This document shows, piece by piece, positions 20,116 to 31,519 of a DNA stretch of 64,000 nucleotides. The position numbers and the translations under genes are program-made. Source of the stretch: Antarcticibacterium sp. 1MA-6-2 (lineage in GTDB: Bacteria > Bacteroidota > Bacteroidia > Flavobacteriales > Flavobacteriaceae); the NCBI RefSeq assembly GCF_021535135.1, contig NZ_CP091036.1, forward strand, positions 124,001 through 188,000. The letters run 5' to 3'. Numbering within the stretch: position 1 is the stretch's first letter; each line of letters begins with the position of its first letter. The notes beneath the pieces were generated by a model that had not been told where the DNA came from, ran no database searches, and saw nothing but the letters and a program-made list of their open reading frames with translations.

Positions 20116-21768
20116 CTACTCGTCCTTAAATAATATTGTATAACTAAGTGCTATTCCTGCGACAGCTGCAATTAAAAAGAAAATTATTGCCAGTCCAGGA
20201 TATCCCATAATAACGAAAGTAGAGGGCACACTCATTAACATGGCTGCACCCACGATCATTGCAGCGATGATAAGGCCCAGAGTTATTCTGTTAGCTACTT
20301 TCTGAAAACCATCTGTCCAACGTTTTTCGTCAATTGCATTTACTTTTATTTCAAATTTGTTTTCAGCTAAATTTTCAGAAATTTTATTGAGTCTGTTTGG
20401 AAGATTTTCCGCAAGATTTTTTGCCTGCAGGGCCATGGAGAAAATGTTCTCCGGTTTTAGTTCAGCATACATCTTAGAGCGCATCATTTTATTTACATGC
20501 TCTCTAATTGCCTTTCTTAGATCAAATTCGGGTTCGAGGACTGCAACGATTTGGTCCATATTTAAAAGGATTTTCCCCAGAATATTGACCTCCACAGAGA
20601 TGTGAATGCCATTGTCTGCAGCTACCCGGTTCATCTGGATCAACAGCCTCCCGGTTTGCATTTCTTTTGCCCTGGTATTCTGGCTGTCCATTACAAGATG
20701 GTTTACCTGCGTCTTAAAATTTTTAATGTCTGCTTCTTCACCAACCTCGCTCATTGAAAGGAGCACATTTGCGCAAGCTTCCCCGTCATCCTGGCTAAGG
20801 GCGATTAGCAGTTGCAAAAGTTTGTCCTGCATGGTTGGGGTGAACTTTGCCACCATCCCAAGGTCAATTAGAGCAATTTGATTTTGATCGGTTAAATGTA
20901 CATTTCCGGGATGAGGATCGGCATGAACGAAGCCATCGGTAATGATCTGTTTAAGGTAAGCATCTACTAATTGGTCTACCAATGGACTAAGATCATTCTC
21001 CAACTGCTTTAAAGGAGAAATAGAAGTTATTTTTGTTCCCTGGATAAATTCCATCGTCAATACTTTAGAAGAGGAGTAATCCAAAATTGGTTGTGGAACA
21101 GTTATCCTGTCGTATTGCTTTAAATTATCACCCAAAGTCATTAAGTTTTGGGTTTCCCTGTGGTAATCCAGCTCCTGTAGCAGAATTCTTCTAAGCTCTG
21201 ACAAAACATCGTCAAAGGCGTATTTTCTGGCAACCTTCGTGTGTTTCACAGCAAATCCTGCAAGCTCTCTTAGAGTATCAAGATCATCCAGAAACTGTTT
21301 TCTTATCCCCGGCCGCTGTACTTTGACGGCAACGGGTTTCCCTGATCTAAGAGTGGCTTTATGAACCTGTCCAATAGACGCACTTGCTAAGGGCTTTTCA
21401 TCAAAAAAAGAAAAAGCTTTAGAGATACGTGACCCAATTTCCTCTTCTACTATCTTGTGTACTTCTTCATAAGAAATTGGAGGTACATCATCCTGAAGGG
21501 TAGCCAAAGCTTTTAAATAGGCATCGGGTAATAAGTCTGGCCTTGTAGATAGGAGCTGCCCCATTTTAATATAAGTAGGACCCATTTTTTTAAGGTCTTC
21601 AACCAGTTCTTCAGGGGTTTGGTCATAATTCTCGTTGCTGTGTTCCTCGCTGTCATCTTCATTAAGAGCAGTGGCTGCAGTTCTTTGAAATAAATCACTG
21701 TTCCAGTATTTCAGCATAAAACCCATAAATTTTTGGTAGCGCACCAAATTGTCAGGAAGTACAGACAT
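20116..21768 (-). CDS. ABC1/AarF/UbiB atypical kinase family protein
   Basis: This 550-residue protein carries the UbiB family signature KMGQLLSTRPDLLPD, the Ala-rich nucleotide loop ASIGQVHKATL followed by VAVKVQRPG, the catalytic-loop block VHADPHPGNVHL and the metal-binding LIDLGMVAK. Two hydrophobic segments close the protein (about 495-515 and 520-543), as in E. coli UbiB. UbiB proteins have ATPase activity and support isoprenoid quinone synthesis; in Flavobacteria the quinone would be menaquinone, so the role is inferred. The frame is intact. Confidence 0.9.
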   Translation of the reverse strand: MSVLPDNLVRYQKFMGFMLKYWNSDLFQRTAATALNEDDSEEHSNENYDQTPEELVEDLKKMGPTYIKMGQLLSTRPDLLPDAYLKALATLQDDVPPISYEEVHKIVEEEIGSRISKAFSFFDEKPLASASIGQVHKATLRSGKPVAVKVQRPGIRKQFLDDLDTLRELAGFAVKHTKVARKYAFDDVLSELRRILLQELDYHRETQNLMTLGDNLKQYDRITVPQPILDYSSSKVLTMEFIQGTKITSISPLKQLENDLSPLVDQLVDAYLKQIITDGFVHADPHPGNVHLTDQNQIALIDLGMVAKFTPTMQDKLLQLLIALSQDDGEACANVLLSMSEVGEEADIKNFKTQVNHLVMDSQNTRAKEMQTGRLLIQMNRVAADNGIHISVEVNILGKILLNMDQIVAVLEPEFDLRKAIREHVNKMMRSKMYAELKPENIFSMALQAKNLAENLPNRLNKISENLAENKFEIKVNAIDEKRWTDGFQKVANRITLGLIIAAMIVGAAMLMSVPSTFVIMGYPGLAIIFFLIAAVAGIALSYTILFKDE

Positions 21769-21986
21769 GTTAATCAGGTTTAGAAATGTTTAACTGGATT
21801 AAAGATATTTATTTAAAGTCATTGCGCAAACAGATTAAGAAAAGCACCCCGCAGTTTTTAGATTTTTGGCAAAGATTTAATAAAAAGCGGCTTCAACCTG
21901 AGAGAAATTAAAGATCATTTTATGTTATTAATAATAGTTGCTTTCAGCTGAAGTATATAAAGCTTTATAGAATAAATTTTCCCGCT

Positions 21987-23989
21987 TTATAAGGAAAGGT
22001 GCTGATTCAGTTTATTAATATTGGAAGGATTCCCGAAGAGGTACAAAAGGTCTCCCTGTTTAATCATGGTATCCGGCTGTACCTCGGTAATGTAATTCAC
22101 TCCTCTTTTAATGGTTAAGACCGTTACCCCGAAATTCTTTCCAATCCCGGACTTTTCAATAGTTTTTCCAACTATAGAATTGTTTTCTCTTTGTACACTT
22201 AAGGTTACAATTTCCTTGTTTGGAATATGAAGATGCTGGTAAGTGTGACGTGTGTGGACCTTTCTTGAGTGTCGTTAGCATTTCATAATCAGAGGATCTT
22301 ACCTGGTTAATAAAATCCTGAATTTCATTATGAGGTATGAGATACTTTCGTAAAACCCGACTAAAAATCTCTATTGAAGTCTCAAATTCTTCGGGAATTA
22401 CTTCATCTGCACCAAGTCTTAGGTTTTCTTCTATTTCCCGCACATACCTTGTTCGTACAATTAGATTGGCCGTTTGAGTTAGAGACCTTATTCCATTAAT
22501 TATTTTTTTAGTAGCATCGGGATCTGAAATTGCGATTACCACCACCCGCGCTTCCTGAACGTGCAGGTGTTTTAAAATTAAGGGATTGGTCGCATCTCCA
22601 AAAATTATAGGTTCTCCTGCCTTTTTACCTTTTTCAAAAGCATCCGGTTCAAGATCGGTTACTACATAGGGTATATTGGCATGCTTTGCGGCCTTAGAAA
22701 TATTTTGTCCGTTGATTCCAAAACCAATGATCACCAGGTGGTCATGGAAGTTCTTCCATTGGTGCCTCTGCACTCTTCATTTGTCTGTGCACATTATCGA
22801 GACGTTTTCTAACGGCTGCAGGTATGGGAATCTTTAAAATATTATAAGTGAGACTTGCTGAATAATTCATGACAAAAGGAGTGAGCCCCATTGTGATAAT
22901 TGAAATAGCCAGGAAATACTGGTACACACTTTCGGGTAGCAATTCGTTTTGTACACCAACCGTAGAAAGTAAAAGAGAAAACTCTCCTACCTGGAAAAGT
23001 GCAAAAACTGTCATGAACACTGTTCGTGGAGGATACCTTAATACCCAAACTGTACCTGCTATAATAAGCATCTTTAGAAGCAGAACGCCTATAACAAGCA
23101 ACAAAATCCAAACAATATTATTGAAGAAAAACTGAAGATTGAGAAGTGATCCTACCGAAATAAAGAAAAAACTAATAAAGATTTCCCGGAATGGAAGCAC
23201 ATTTGCGGTGGCCTGGTGGCTGTAATCAGATTCTGAAATAATTAATCCCGCGAAGAAAGCTCCCAAGGCAAGCGACAAACCTACAGAAGAGGTTAACCAG
23301 GCAACTCCAAAACAAAACACTATCGTTGTTAAAATAAATAATTCCCGGTTTTTGGTTTTGATCACCATTTTGAACACCCGTGGAACCACATAAAGGGCCA
23401 GTAAATAAATAAGTATACCTACTCCTAAAATCTTTAACAGCAGTATTCCCAGTGTCTCCAGAATATTATCAGATTTTCCTGCAAGAAGTGGAGTTAGCAA
23501 CATCATAGGAACTACCACTATATCCTGAAATATCAAAATTGCTACTGCAACCCTTCCATGAGGGGAGGTAATTTCTCCTTTCTCCTGTAAAATCTTTAGA
23601 ACAATTGCGGTACTGCTCAAAGAAAAAAGAAATCCTAAAAAGACCGCGGTATTTAAGGGTAATCCAAGAATGTTTGAAATGAGAGCGGTGAACAAAATAG
23701 TTCCTCCTACCTGCAACCCTCCGCCTATCAGGATAGTTTTTTTAATGGCAGCGAGACCTATTAAGGATAGTTCAATTCCTATTATAAAAAGAAGAAATAT
23801 AATCCCTATTTCACTCAATAGTTCAACCTCGTGTTGTGAACTTATTAGATTGAAGGCATAAGGTCCTGCAATTATTCCTGCTATTAAAAAACCCAAAAGT
23901 GATGGCAACTTAAGCTTTTGAAAGAGCAGAATTATAAATATCGACAGTCCTAGAATTACTACTATGTCCTTTAAAATTGGGATTTCCAT
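21987..23989 (-). CDS. Monovalent cation:proton antiporter-2 (KefB-type) with TrkA-N and TrkA-C domains (two frameshifts)
   Basis: The first 400 residues form a CPA2 antiporter with about twelve membrane segments. The cytoplasmic part begins with the Rossmann motif HLVIIGFGINGQN and includes the TrkA-N domain and a C-terminal TrkA-C domain (FGVTVLTIKRGVNYI). Two lesions interrupt it. One extra base near 22747-22756 separates the transporter from TrkA-N. A second, at 22239-22243 (GTAAG, expected CCGG), separates TrkA-N from TrkA-C. Corrected length is 666 residues. The predicted role is K+ or Na+ efflux coupled to protons, gated by nucleotide or redox state. The ion is not decided by sequence. 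Confidence 0.88.
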
Positions 23990-24092
23990 ATTATGTTTAA
24001 TCTTTCCTGAAGAGGTAAGATTGAAAGTTAAAACAAATCCCGAATTCCGCCGCTGTTCTATATATAATATTTTCGCGCTAAAAAGGGCATAA

Positions 24093-24123
24093 AAAAAAGC
24101 GGCAACCTTAGTTACCGCTTTTA
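24093..24123. terminator. Intrinsic terminator after the M61 peptidase gene
   Basis: AAAAGCGGCAAC and GTTACCGCTTTT form a near-perfect stem around a short loop (CTTA) with A and T tracts on either side, so it can work on both strands. It lies 4 bases beyond the minus-strand M61 stop. Confidence 0.8.
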
Positions 24124-24127
24124 AGCT

Positions 24128-26005
24128 TTAATTTTTAAGCCAGGCTTTTCTTAATTGCACCCGTTTATCATCTTCAGGAAGATCCATATCTCCCAAACCT
24201 GTTTCAGTATCGGTAGGTTGAGTAATTTTTCCTTTTAATTCCTTCTCTTCTTTATTTCTTATAACTACCATGGTTATATCATTGCCTACCTCCCAACGCT
24301 GGGATGCCATTACAAGTTCATAAACATTTTGAACATTATAATCCTTTCCATTTACGCTTTTTATGAGGTCACCGTTCTCTACTCCCAGTTCTTTTAAAAA
24401 TGAATTAAGATTAATTCCTTTCCTAAAGAAGAGTTCACCTGATTCAGGATTTCCATCTATGTAGGGGGTTTGTCCTTTTATAAAATAGGAGGTGTTAATC
24501 GTTTCTTCCTGCATTTCCACTCCTACCTTAGCAAAAAATTCGTCGTATGGAATTGGAGTTTCTCCTGTGACATATTTGCTGAAGAAATCTGCTATTTCAG
24601 GATAGGTCATTTGAACTATTGTAGGTATTAGTTCTTCATCTTCAAAAGGTTTGTTTTTACCGTATTTACCGCTTAACTCCTTCATGAGATCAAGGATACC
24701 TTCCTCTCCATTACTAAGTTCTCTTAGCCTTATATCTAATGCCATTCCTATCAATGCACCTTTTAAGTAAACATTATAATAAGCGTCCTTATAAGGTACT
24801 TCCAGAATTTTCTTGCTCATTAGAGTAAAAGGGACGGTATCATCAAAATTTTTGGAATTTTCAATTTTGGAAGACATTCGTTTGTAAAATTCTTCATTCT
24901 CAATTAGTTCCTGGTTTACCTGGAATAAATTGGCAAAATATTCAGTTACTCCTTCATACATCCATAAGTGCTGCGACATTTGAGGGTTATTATAATCAAA
25001 ATAATGGATTTCGTTAGAGTGAACATTCAGGGGAGTGAGAATGTGAAAAAATTCGTGAGAAACAACATCGGTCATTGTTTGCTTTAAACTTTCCAGCGGC
25101 ATTGTCTCCGGTAAAACCACGACTGTAGAAGTGTGATGTTCCAAAGCACCAAAACCTTTAGCACTTGCTACTTCAGGATTAGAAAGATACAGCAGTATTG
25201 CATAATTTGAAGTATTGTCAATTTCTCCCAGGAACTTTTTTTGTGCAGAGATCATTTCTGCAACTCCATCTTTTATGCTTTGGGCGGTGTAAACTTTGTT
25301 TGGGGAATACACGTGAAGCAGCACATTAATACCTTCAGTTCTTATTGATGCTGTATCTGGTGCCGCATACATTATAGGATTATCAATAATGTCAAAGTAA
25401 CGGGAGGCGTTGTATGTATCCGTAACTGCTGAAGCTTGCTTTTGGTTAGGTTGTGTTCCTGTCAATTGCATGGCTGTACCCGGGAAAAGAGCCTGTGGCC
25501 TGTCAATGGTTAATTTATAAGCGTGCTCTTTCAATTGATCAAAATAACCAATGAAACCATGAAGGTTCAGCATAAAATTTTCACCTTTTTCAATGTTAGT
25601 CCCCGAAGGAGAAAAAATTCCTTTTTCACCCTCCATATCAAAAGAATCATTGACCCAGTAAGTTATCTTATCCAGTTCAGTCGCATTATTTATGACCCAG
25701 GTATTGGAATTAGTATTCTCTAATGTCAATTCGTTTCCTTTATAGTCATAAGCTTTTACATCCTGTACCAGTTCTCCGTAATTATCTATTGAATAAGTAC
25801 CGGGAACAGTAGTGGGAATATAGAATGTGGTTTGAGATTGGGTAAATTTGTCAGGATCTACAGTTACCATCACCCTATCTTCCTTAATATTAAGAAGATC
25901 TATGTTAACCATTACAGGTTGTGGTATACTGGCTGATTGATTTTGTGGAGTTTTACAGCTATAAGTAACTGCGAGGACTCCAAAGAAATAAAGAATTTTT
26001 TTCAT
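24128..26005 (-). CDS. Lipoprotein M61-family aminopeptidase with PDZ domain
   Basis: This 625-residue protein has a lipoprotein signal (VLAVTYSC, Cys17). An N-terminal beta domain precedes the M61 catalytic domain, with the zinc motif HEFFH in VVSHEFFHILTPL near residue 315 and the third ligand in EGVTEYFANL near 350. A PDZ domain follows near residues 515-590 (GVENGDLIKSVNGKDY). The family includes glycyl aminopeptidases. Export to the periplasm or outer membrane is predicted from the lipobox. The frame is intact. Confidence 0.92.
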   Translation of the reverse strand: MKKILYFFGVLAVTYSCKTPQNQSASIPQPVMVNIDLLNIKEDRVMVTVDPDKFTQSQTTFYIPTTVPGTYSIDNYGELVQDVKAYDYKGNELTLENTNSNTWVINNATELDKITYWVNDSFDMEGEKGIFSPSGTNIEKGENFMLNLHGFIGYFDQLKEHAYKLTIDRPQALFPGTAMQLTGTQPNQKQASAVTDTYNASRYFDIIDNPIMYAAPDTASIRTEGINVLLHVYSPNKVYTAQSIKDGVAEMISAQKKFLGEIDNTSNYAILLYLSNPEVASAKGFGALEHHTSTVVVLPETMPLESLKQTMTDVVSHEFFHILTPLNVHSNEIHYFDYNNPQMSQHLWMYEGVTEYFANLFQVNQELIENEEFYKRMSSKIENSKNFDDTVPFTLMSKKILEVPYKDAYYNVYLKGALIGMALDIRLRELSNGEEGILDLMKELSGKYGKNKPFEDEELIPTIVQMTYPEIADFFSKYVTGETPIPYDEFFAKVGVEMQEETINTSYFIKGQTPYIDGNPESGELFFRKGINLNSFLKELGVENGDLIKSVNGKDYNVQNVYELVMASQRWEVGNDITMVVIRNKEEKELKGKITQPTDTETGLGDMDLPEDDKRVQLRKAWLKN

Positions 26006-26121
26006 GTAGAGAAATTATAGTTTTTGATAAGACGCTATTTTATTGGCAAATGTTACAATTTAACAGCAATAATCTGCAATAACTTATTGTTAACAGTTCG
26101 TTAATAAGAAGATTAGGATTC

Positions 26122-26140
26122 AAATGAATTTTATTCATTT
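26122..26140. promoter_or_regulatory. Inverted repeat upstream of the secreted nuclease gene
   Basis: AAATGAAT and ATTCATTT flank a TTT spacer, 30 bp before the ATG at 26170. The size and place would fit an operator, but no regulator is identifiable. Chance AT-rich symmetry is possible. Confidence 0.3.
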
Positions 26141-26169
26141 CTTGCATATGTAAAAAAAATCCTACGAAA

Positions 26170-29100
26170 ATGAAGAAGAAATTACACATTATCGGCTTTA
26201 TAGCCAGCTTTTTAGTCACCTTTTTACTACCCGCTCAGTCCGTTTTTATCAATGAAATTCATTATGATAATGACGGTGGTGATCTTGGAGAGGCAGTGGA
26301 AATTGCCAGTCCTGCCGGAACAGATTTAGCGGGATGGACTGTTGTTCTATACAATGGGAACAACAGCGCCTCTTACGGAACAATTAATTTAGAAGGAACT
26401 ATAGCCGATCAGCAAGGCGGTTTTGGAACAGTATCCTTTACGCAATCAGGTATTCAAAACGGAGCTCCGGATGGATTGGCATTAGTGAATGCCGAAGGAG
26501 TTGTCGTTCAGTTTCTTAGTTACGAAGGAACTATGACTGCAACAGATGGTCCTGCAGCAGGAATGACAAGTACAGACATTGGTGTTGCGCAATCAGGATC
26601 AGATCCTGTTGGTCATTCCCTGCAATTAGGAGGAGAAGGAAATACCTATTCAGAATTTGCATGGCAAACTTCAATTGAAAATACTTTTGGAGCTATTAAT
26701 ACCAACCAAAGCTTTGGGGGAGAGGTTACTACTCCAGAGCCTGAGCCTGAACCGGAACTTCCACTCAAGCGCCTGCCGTGGATATCGTTTTCATTAACGA
26801 GATCCATTATGACAATGTAAGTGGGGATATAGAAGAAGGTTTTGAACTGGCAGGAACTGCCGGAACAGATCTTTCAGCATATAGCATTTTGCTTTACAAT
26901 GGTTCAGTCGGAACGGTTTATAACACAATTACTTCTAATGAAGTAATTCCTGATCAGCAAAATGGTTACGGAACTGTATCGTTTATTTTGCCTGCTAATG
27001 GCCTTCAAAATGGTGCGCCAGATGGAATTGCTCTGGTAAAAGGAGATGAAGTTATTCAGTTTCTGAGCTATGAAGGAGAAATGGTAGCAACTGCAGGAGC
27101 TGCAAATGGAATGACCAGTACAGATATTGGAGTGGAAGAAGGAAGTTCCACATAGGTTGGATATTCGCTACAATTGACAGGAGAAGGTTCTAATTATAGT
27201 GATTTTACCTGGGCACCTGAAGCACAAAATACCTTTGGAGAGGTAAATAATGCTCAGACATTTCTTTCTCCCGAGCCTGTTCTTTTTGTGAATGAGATCC
27301 ACTATGACACTGCAGGGACAGATGCCGGAGAGGGAATAGAAGTGGCAGGTACTGCAGGTCTAGAACTTTCAGGCTACAGCCTTATTTTGTACAACGGAAA
27401 CGGTGGTTCATCTTACAAAACTATAGCTCTTTCAGGTAGCTTACTAAATCAACAATCAGGTTACGGAACCAAAGAATTTTTTATCCCTGGTATTCAGAAC
27501 GGAGGCCCTGATGGGGTTGCTCTTGTAAAAGGAGATGAAGTGCTTCAATTCCTTAGCTATGAGGGAACATTTACAGCTGTTGATGGTCCTGCTGCAGGAT
27601 TGGTAAGTACAGAAATTAATGTTTCTGAAAATGGTGCAGACGCAGGAACTTCTCTTCAGCTTGGCGGAACAGGATTTAATTATGCTGATTTCACCTGGCA
27701 GGAGTCTCTTGCAAATACTTTTGGTGCTGTTAACCTTAATCAATCTTTTGGAGGTACTGTAACTGAGCCGGAACCGGAGCCTGAAGTCCCTGCAGAACCG
27801 GGTACAATTGCGTATGCCAGAGCTGCTGATATTGGAACTAAATTAGTGGTAGAAGGTACTTTAACGGTAACAGATCATCACGGAAACACCGCCTTTTTTC
27901 AGGATGAAACTAGGTGGTATTGCCATTTTCGGAGATCTTGTAACTGAAGCCAGTCTTTATCAAATTGGAGACAGCATTCGGGTGACCGGAACAAGAGCTG
28001 TTTATAATGAACTTATTCAAATCTCAGAAGTTGAAATCGTAGAATATCTTGGAGTAGCTAAAGAACCTATTGAGCCAAAAGCGATATCTCTATCTGAAAT
28101 TGAAAAATATAGAGGACAACTTGTAAAGATTACTGATGTAAGTTTTCCGAATCCGGGACAACTTTTCTTTGGCAACGCAAATTACACTGTGACTGATGCT
28201 GCAGGTGGTACGGGAGAATTAAGAATAGACAGTGATGTTTCTACTTTGGTAGGAAAACTTCAACCGGAAGTTTGTGCTGAGGTGGTTGGAGTAGTAGGCA
28301 GATATAATCAGATCAATCAATTGCTTCCAAGAAATCTTGAGGATCTTCCCTGTGCAACTGAGTTTAATCCAACCTATCCGGGAATGGATATTTCCAGAGA
28401 GCTTACTTTTGATGCTGTGACCTGGAACATCGAGTGGTTTGGTGATGCAGAAAATGCTCCTTCTGCCCGAAATGAAAATTCAGATGAAATTCAGAAGGAA
28501 GCTGTTAAAGCTGTGCTTTTAAAATTAGACGCAGATGTAATTGCGGTTAATGAAATTTCTGATGAGGTCCTGTTCGGACAAATGGTTTCTGAAATGGAAG
28601 GTTACGATTATATTTTATCAGATGCTACTTCTTATCCGGACAGTCCGGGAGGCCAAAAGGTTGGGTTTATTTATAATTCAGAAACTGTAAGCGTGACCAG
28701 CACAAGAGCGATGTTTACTTCGGTTCATCCTTTTTATGATGGTGACGGTTCCCTTCTTCAGGATTATCCTGAGTCTCCGGATCGTTTTTACGCTAGCGGA
28801 AGATTGCCATTCCTAATGGAAGCAGAGGTGACCATTGGAGGAGTAACTCAGGAAATGAAGTTTATTGCACTTCATGCCCGGGCAAATGGTAGCAACGGAG
28901 CACAGGGTCGTTACGATATGAGAAAGTATGATGTAGAGGTTCTTAAAGATTCTCTTGATACTTATTATCCTCATGATAAAGTTATGATCCTGGGTGATTA
29001 TAACGATGACGTGGATTTCACGGTGGCGAATGTTACCACCACGGTTTCCACGTATGCCAGTTTTGTTCAGGATGCAGAGGATTATTTTATTCCGACTGCT

Positions 29101-30161
29101 ACTTTAAATGAGCAGGGCTTCCGTTCTTATGTTGTTGGGGATTATAATGATATGATCGACCATATTATGCTTACAAATGAGCTGGAAAATAATTACATAA
29201 CAGGATCTGCAAGAGTGCACTATGAGCTGTATAACGGGGATTATACATTCACGACTTCAGATCACCTTCCGGTATCTGTAAGACTGACCATTCAGGCGCT
29301 TAAAGATTCATCTGTAAAATCCACTTTTCTTTGTAATGAGACCGATACTGCAACTGCTACAGTTAATGCTGAAGGCGGAATCGCTCCTTACACTTATTTG
29401 TGGAGCAATGGGCAAACAACTCAAACAGCTACAAGTCTTGGAGCAGGTAATTATTCAGTAGAAGTTACTGATGCTCTTGGAACTACTGTTTCTTCAGAAG
29501 TTACCGTTGAAAATGCTAATCCTATCCTGGTTGAAATGATTGAAGATCAAGTTGTATACCTTGGTTTTGGAAGCGACTGCACTACTTTAAGCGCAACTTC
29601 AATATCCGGAGGTTCAGGATCATATAGCTATGAGTGGAGCACCGGGGAAACTTCGGAATCTATCTCTGTTTGTCCTACGGAAAGTTCTGCTTATACTTTA
29701 ACGGTAACAGATGCCAACGGCTGCAGCACTTCTTCCGAAGTAAAAGTGGAAGTTCAGAATATCTCCTGCGGAAATGGAAATAAAACTGATAAAGTTCAGG
29801 TTTGTTTTCAGGGTAAAACACATTGTGTTGCCCAACAAGCTGTACCTGCTTTATTGAAGAATGGAGCGCAACTGGGAAGCTGTGGAACTTCTTCTGCCTT
29901 AGATATTGAAGAGATTACTGCTTCTCCAAATCCAACTTCGGGATATTCTGTTGTACGTTTCAAAAGCACAACTTAGGTGGTAAGGCAGTACTTGCTGTTT
30001 ATGGATTAAGTGGAAATAAAGTCCAGGAAGAAAAAGTAACTGTATTTGAAGGAACTTCAGATTTTCAGATAAACCTTACAAGAGCAATTCCCGGAATTTA
30101 TATAGTAAAAATCCAGGGAGCCAATTTTGAAAGCGATCCTGTTAAGATCATTAAATACTAA
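26170..30161 (+). CDS. Large secreted nuclease: three lamin-tail domains, OB-like domain, EEP nuclease, T9SS sorting signal (four lesions)
   Basis: Domains in order: signal peptide (HIIGFIASFLVTFLLPAQ), three lamin-tail domains each opening with the pattern (V/F)xNEIHYD and separated by PEPEPE linkers, an OB-fold-like region (about 530-740), an EEP nuclease domain, two Ig/PKD-like repeats with SNGQTTQTA and STGETSES motifs, and a C-terminal type A T9SS sorting domain starting ASPNPTSG. Nuclease motifs are VTWNIEWFG, AVNEISDE, ILGDYNDDVD and TSDHLPV. Lesions are one base lost at about 26764-26768, TAGG at 27153-27156 (in-frame stop, expected CCGG), CTAGG at 27910-27914 and CTTAGG at 29972-29977. 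Corrected length is 1329 residues. It resembles ExeM/NucH-type extracellular DNases; DNA as substrate is inferred. Confidence 0.9.
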
Positions 30162-30177
30162 GCAACCATATTTGTAT

Positions 30178-30210
30178 AAAAAAAGGGAACCAAATTGGTT
30201 CCCTTTTTTT
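30178..30210. terminator. Bidirectional terminator between the nuclease gene and proA
   Basis: GGGAACCAA (30185-30193) and TTGGTTCCC (30195-30203) are perfect complements, flanked by A and T runs. It serves two convergent genes. Confidence 0.88.
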
Positions 30211-30228
30211 ATTCCTGTAAAATAACAT

Positions 30229-31428
30229 TTACTCTCTTATATGTCCTTCACCAAGAACATAATACTTATTAGTAACCAGTTGTTTTAAACCAAGTGGCCC
30301 GCGGTGGTGAAGTTTATCTGTACTTATAGCCAATTCTGCTCCCACACCCATTTGTCCGCCATCGGTGAATCGGGTAGAGGCGTTGTGATAAACAGCCGCA
30401 CTGTCTACCTGTTCCATAAAATTAATTGCTTCCTCTTTTTCCGTAGTTATAATTGCTGCAGAATGTCCTCCGGAATATTTGTTGATCTTTTCAATGGCTT
30501 CGTCAAGGTTCTCTACACTGCCAATTACCATTTTCATCGCAAGAAATTCCTCATACCAGGTTTCTTCATTTGGAATTTTAGTAGCTTCTCCCAAGACTTT
30601 TGCAGCTTCCTCATCTACCAGAATCTCTACATTGTTTTTCTTCATAAGATTTTCAAGCTCTTTTAGCTGATCTTCATAGTTCGGAAGGTTTTTGTCTACC
30701 AAAACTTTATCCAATGCATTACAACCGGAGATCTTATCTATCTTAGCATTCAAAATTACTCTCTTTGCTACCTCCACATCGGCATTTTTAGAGACATACA
30801 AAAAGTTATTTCCACGTCCACTTACAAGAACAGCTCCTGTAGCATGTTGTTTAACAAATGCGATCAATCTTTCTCCACCTCTGGGAACTATAAGATCCAG
30901 CTTTTCCGGCGGATTTTTGAGAAATTCCTGTGTCTGGGTGCGGTCAAGCTGGAGCAATTCTATCCAATTAAGATCAAGTCCATTTTCTTTAAGAGCTTCG
31001 TGCCAGCATGCTACCAGAATTTTGTTACTAAAGTTGGCTTCTTTTCCACCTTTAAGGTAGATCTTGTTATTGGCTTTAAAGGCGAGAACGGCTGCCTCAA
31101 TAGTAACATCGGGTCTTGATTCATAAATGATCATAATGGTACCAAAAGGTGCGGTTCTGTTAGTAATATCCAAACCACTTTCCAGTACCCTGTGGGAAAT
31201 CGTCTGGCCAACAGGGTCTTCCTGTTCCATTACTTCCCTTACAGACTGGATCATGCCGTCAACTTTTTTGTTGTCCACTATTAGCCTGTCGTACATCGCA
31301 CCTTCAGTTTCTCCAAAGGCTTCAAGGTCATCTTTATTTGCTTTTATTATTTCGGCACGTCTTTTATCCAAAATATTAATCATGAATTTTAAAACGTTGT
31401 TTTTTGTATTTGTGTTTATCAACTTCAT
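30229..31428 (-). CDS. proA: Glutamate-5-semialdehyde dehydrogenase (gamma-glutamyl phosphate reductase)
   Basis: This is the second step of proline synthesis, NADPH-dependent reduction of glutamyl-5-phosphate. The protein of 399 residues has the cofactor-binding stretch APFGTIMIIYESRPDVT, the GGKEANFSN loop and the catalytic Cys in KISGCNALDKVLV (about residue 235). The C-terminal RGPLGLKQL is family-typical. It is the last gene of proC-proB-proA on the minus strand. The 91-bp gap to proB contains a 7-bp tandem repeat. The frame is intact. Confidence 0.95.
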   Translation of the reverse strand: MKLINTNTKNNVLKFMINILDKRRAEIIKANKDDLEAFGETEGAMYDRLIVDNKKVDGMIQSVREVMEQEDPVGQTISHRVLESGLDITNRTAPFGTIMIIYESRPDVTIEAAVLAFKANNKIYLKGGKEANFSNKILVACWHEALKENGLDLNWIELLQLDRTQTQEFLKNPPEKLDLIVPRGGERLIAFVKQHATGAVLVSGRGNNFLYVSKNADVEVAKRVILNAKIDKISGCNALDKVLVDKNLPNYEDQLKELENLMKKNNVEILVDEEAAKVLGEATKIPNEETWYEEFLAMKMVIGSVENLDEAIEKINKYSGGHSAAIITTEKEEAINFMEQVDSAAVYHNASTRFTDGGQMGVGAELAISTDKLHHRGPLGLKQLVTNKYYVLGEGHIRE

Positions 31429-31440
31429 ATTATAATTTTT

Positions 31441-31482
31441 TCTAACTTCTAACTTCTAACTTCTAACTTCTAACTTCTAACT
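31441..31482. repeat. Tandem repeat, six copies of TCTAACT, between proB and proA
   Basis: Six perfect 7-bp units fill 31441-31482. On the mRNA strand the unit reads AGTTAGA, directly upstream of the proA start. Seven-base units change length without changing any coding frame here, so the effect would be on spacing or translation. Just beyond it is CAGCTTAAGCTG (31484-31495), whose centre may itself be an altered GCCGGC site. Confidence 0.9.
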
Positions 31483-31519
31483 TCAGCTTAAGCTGTAAAT
31501 TTTGTTCCCACGTCTTTAC

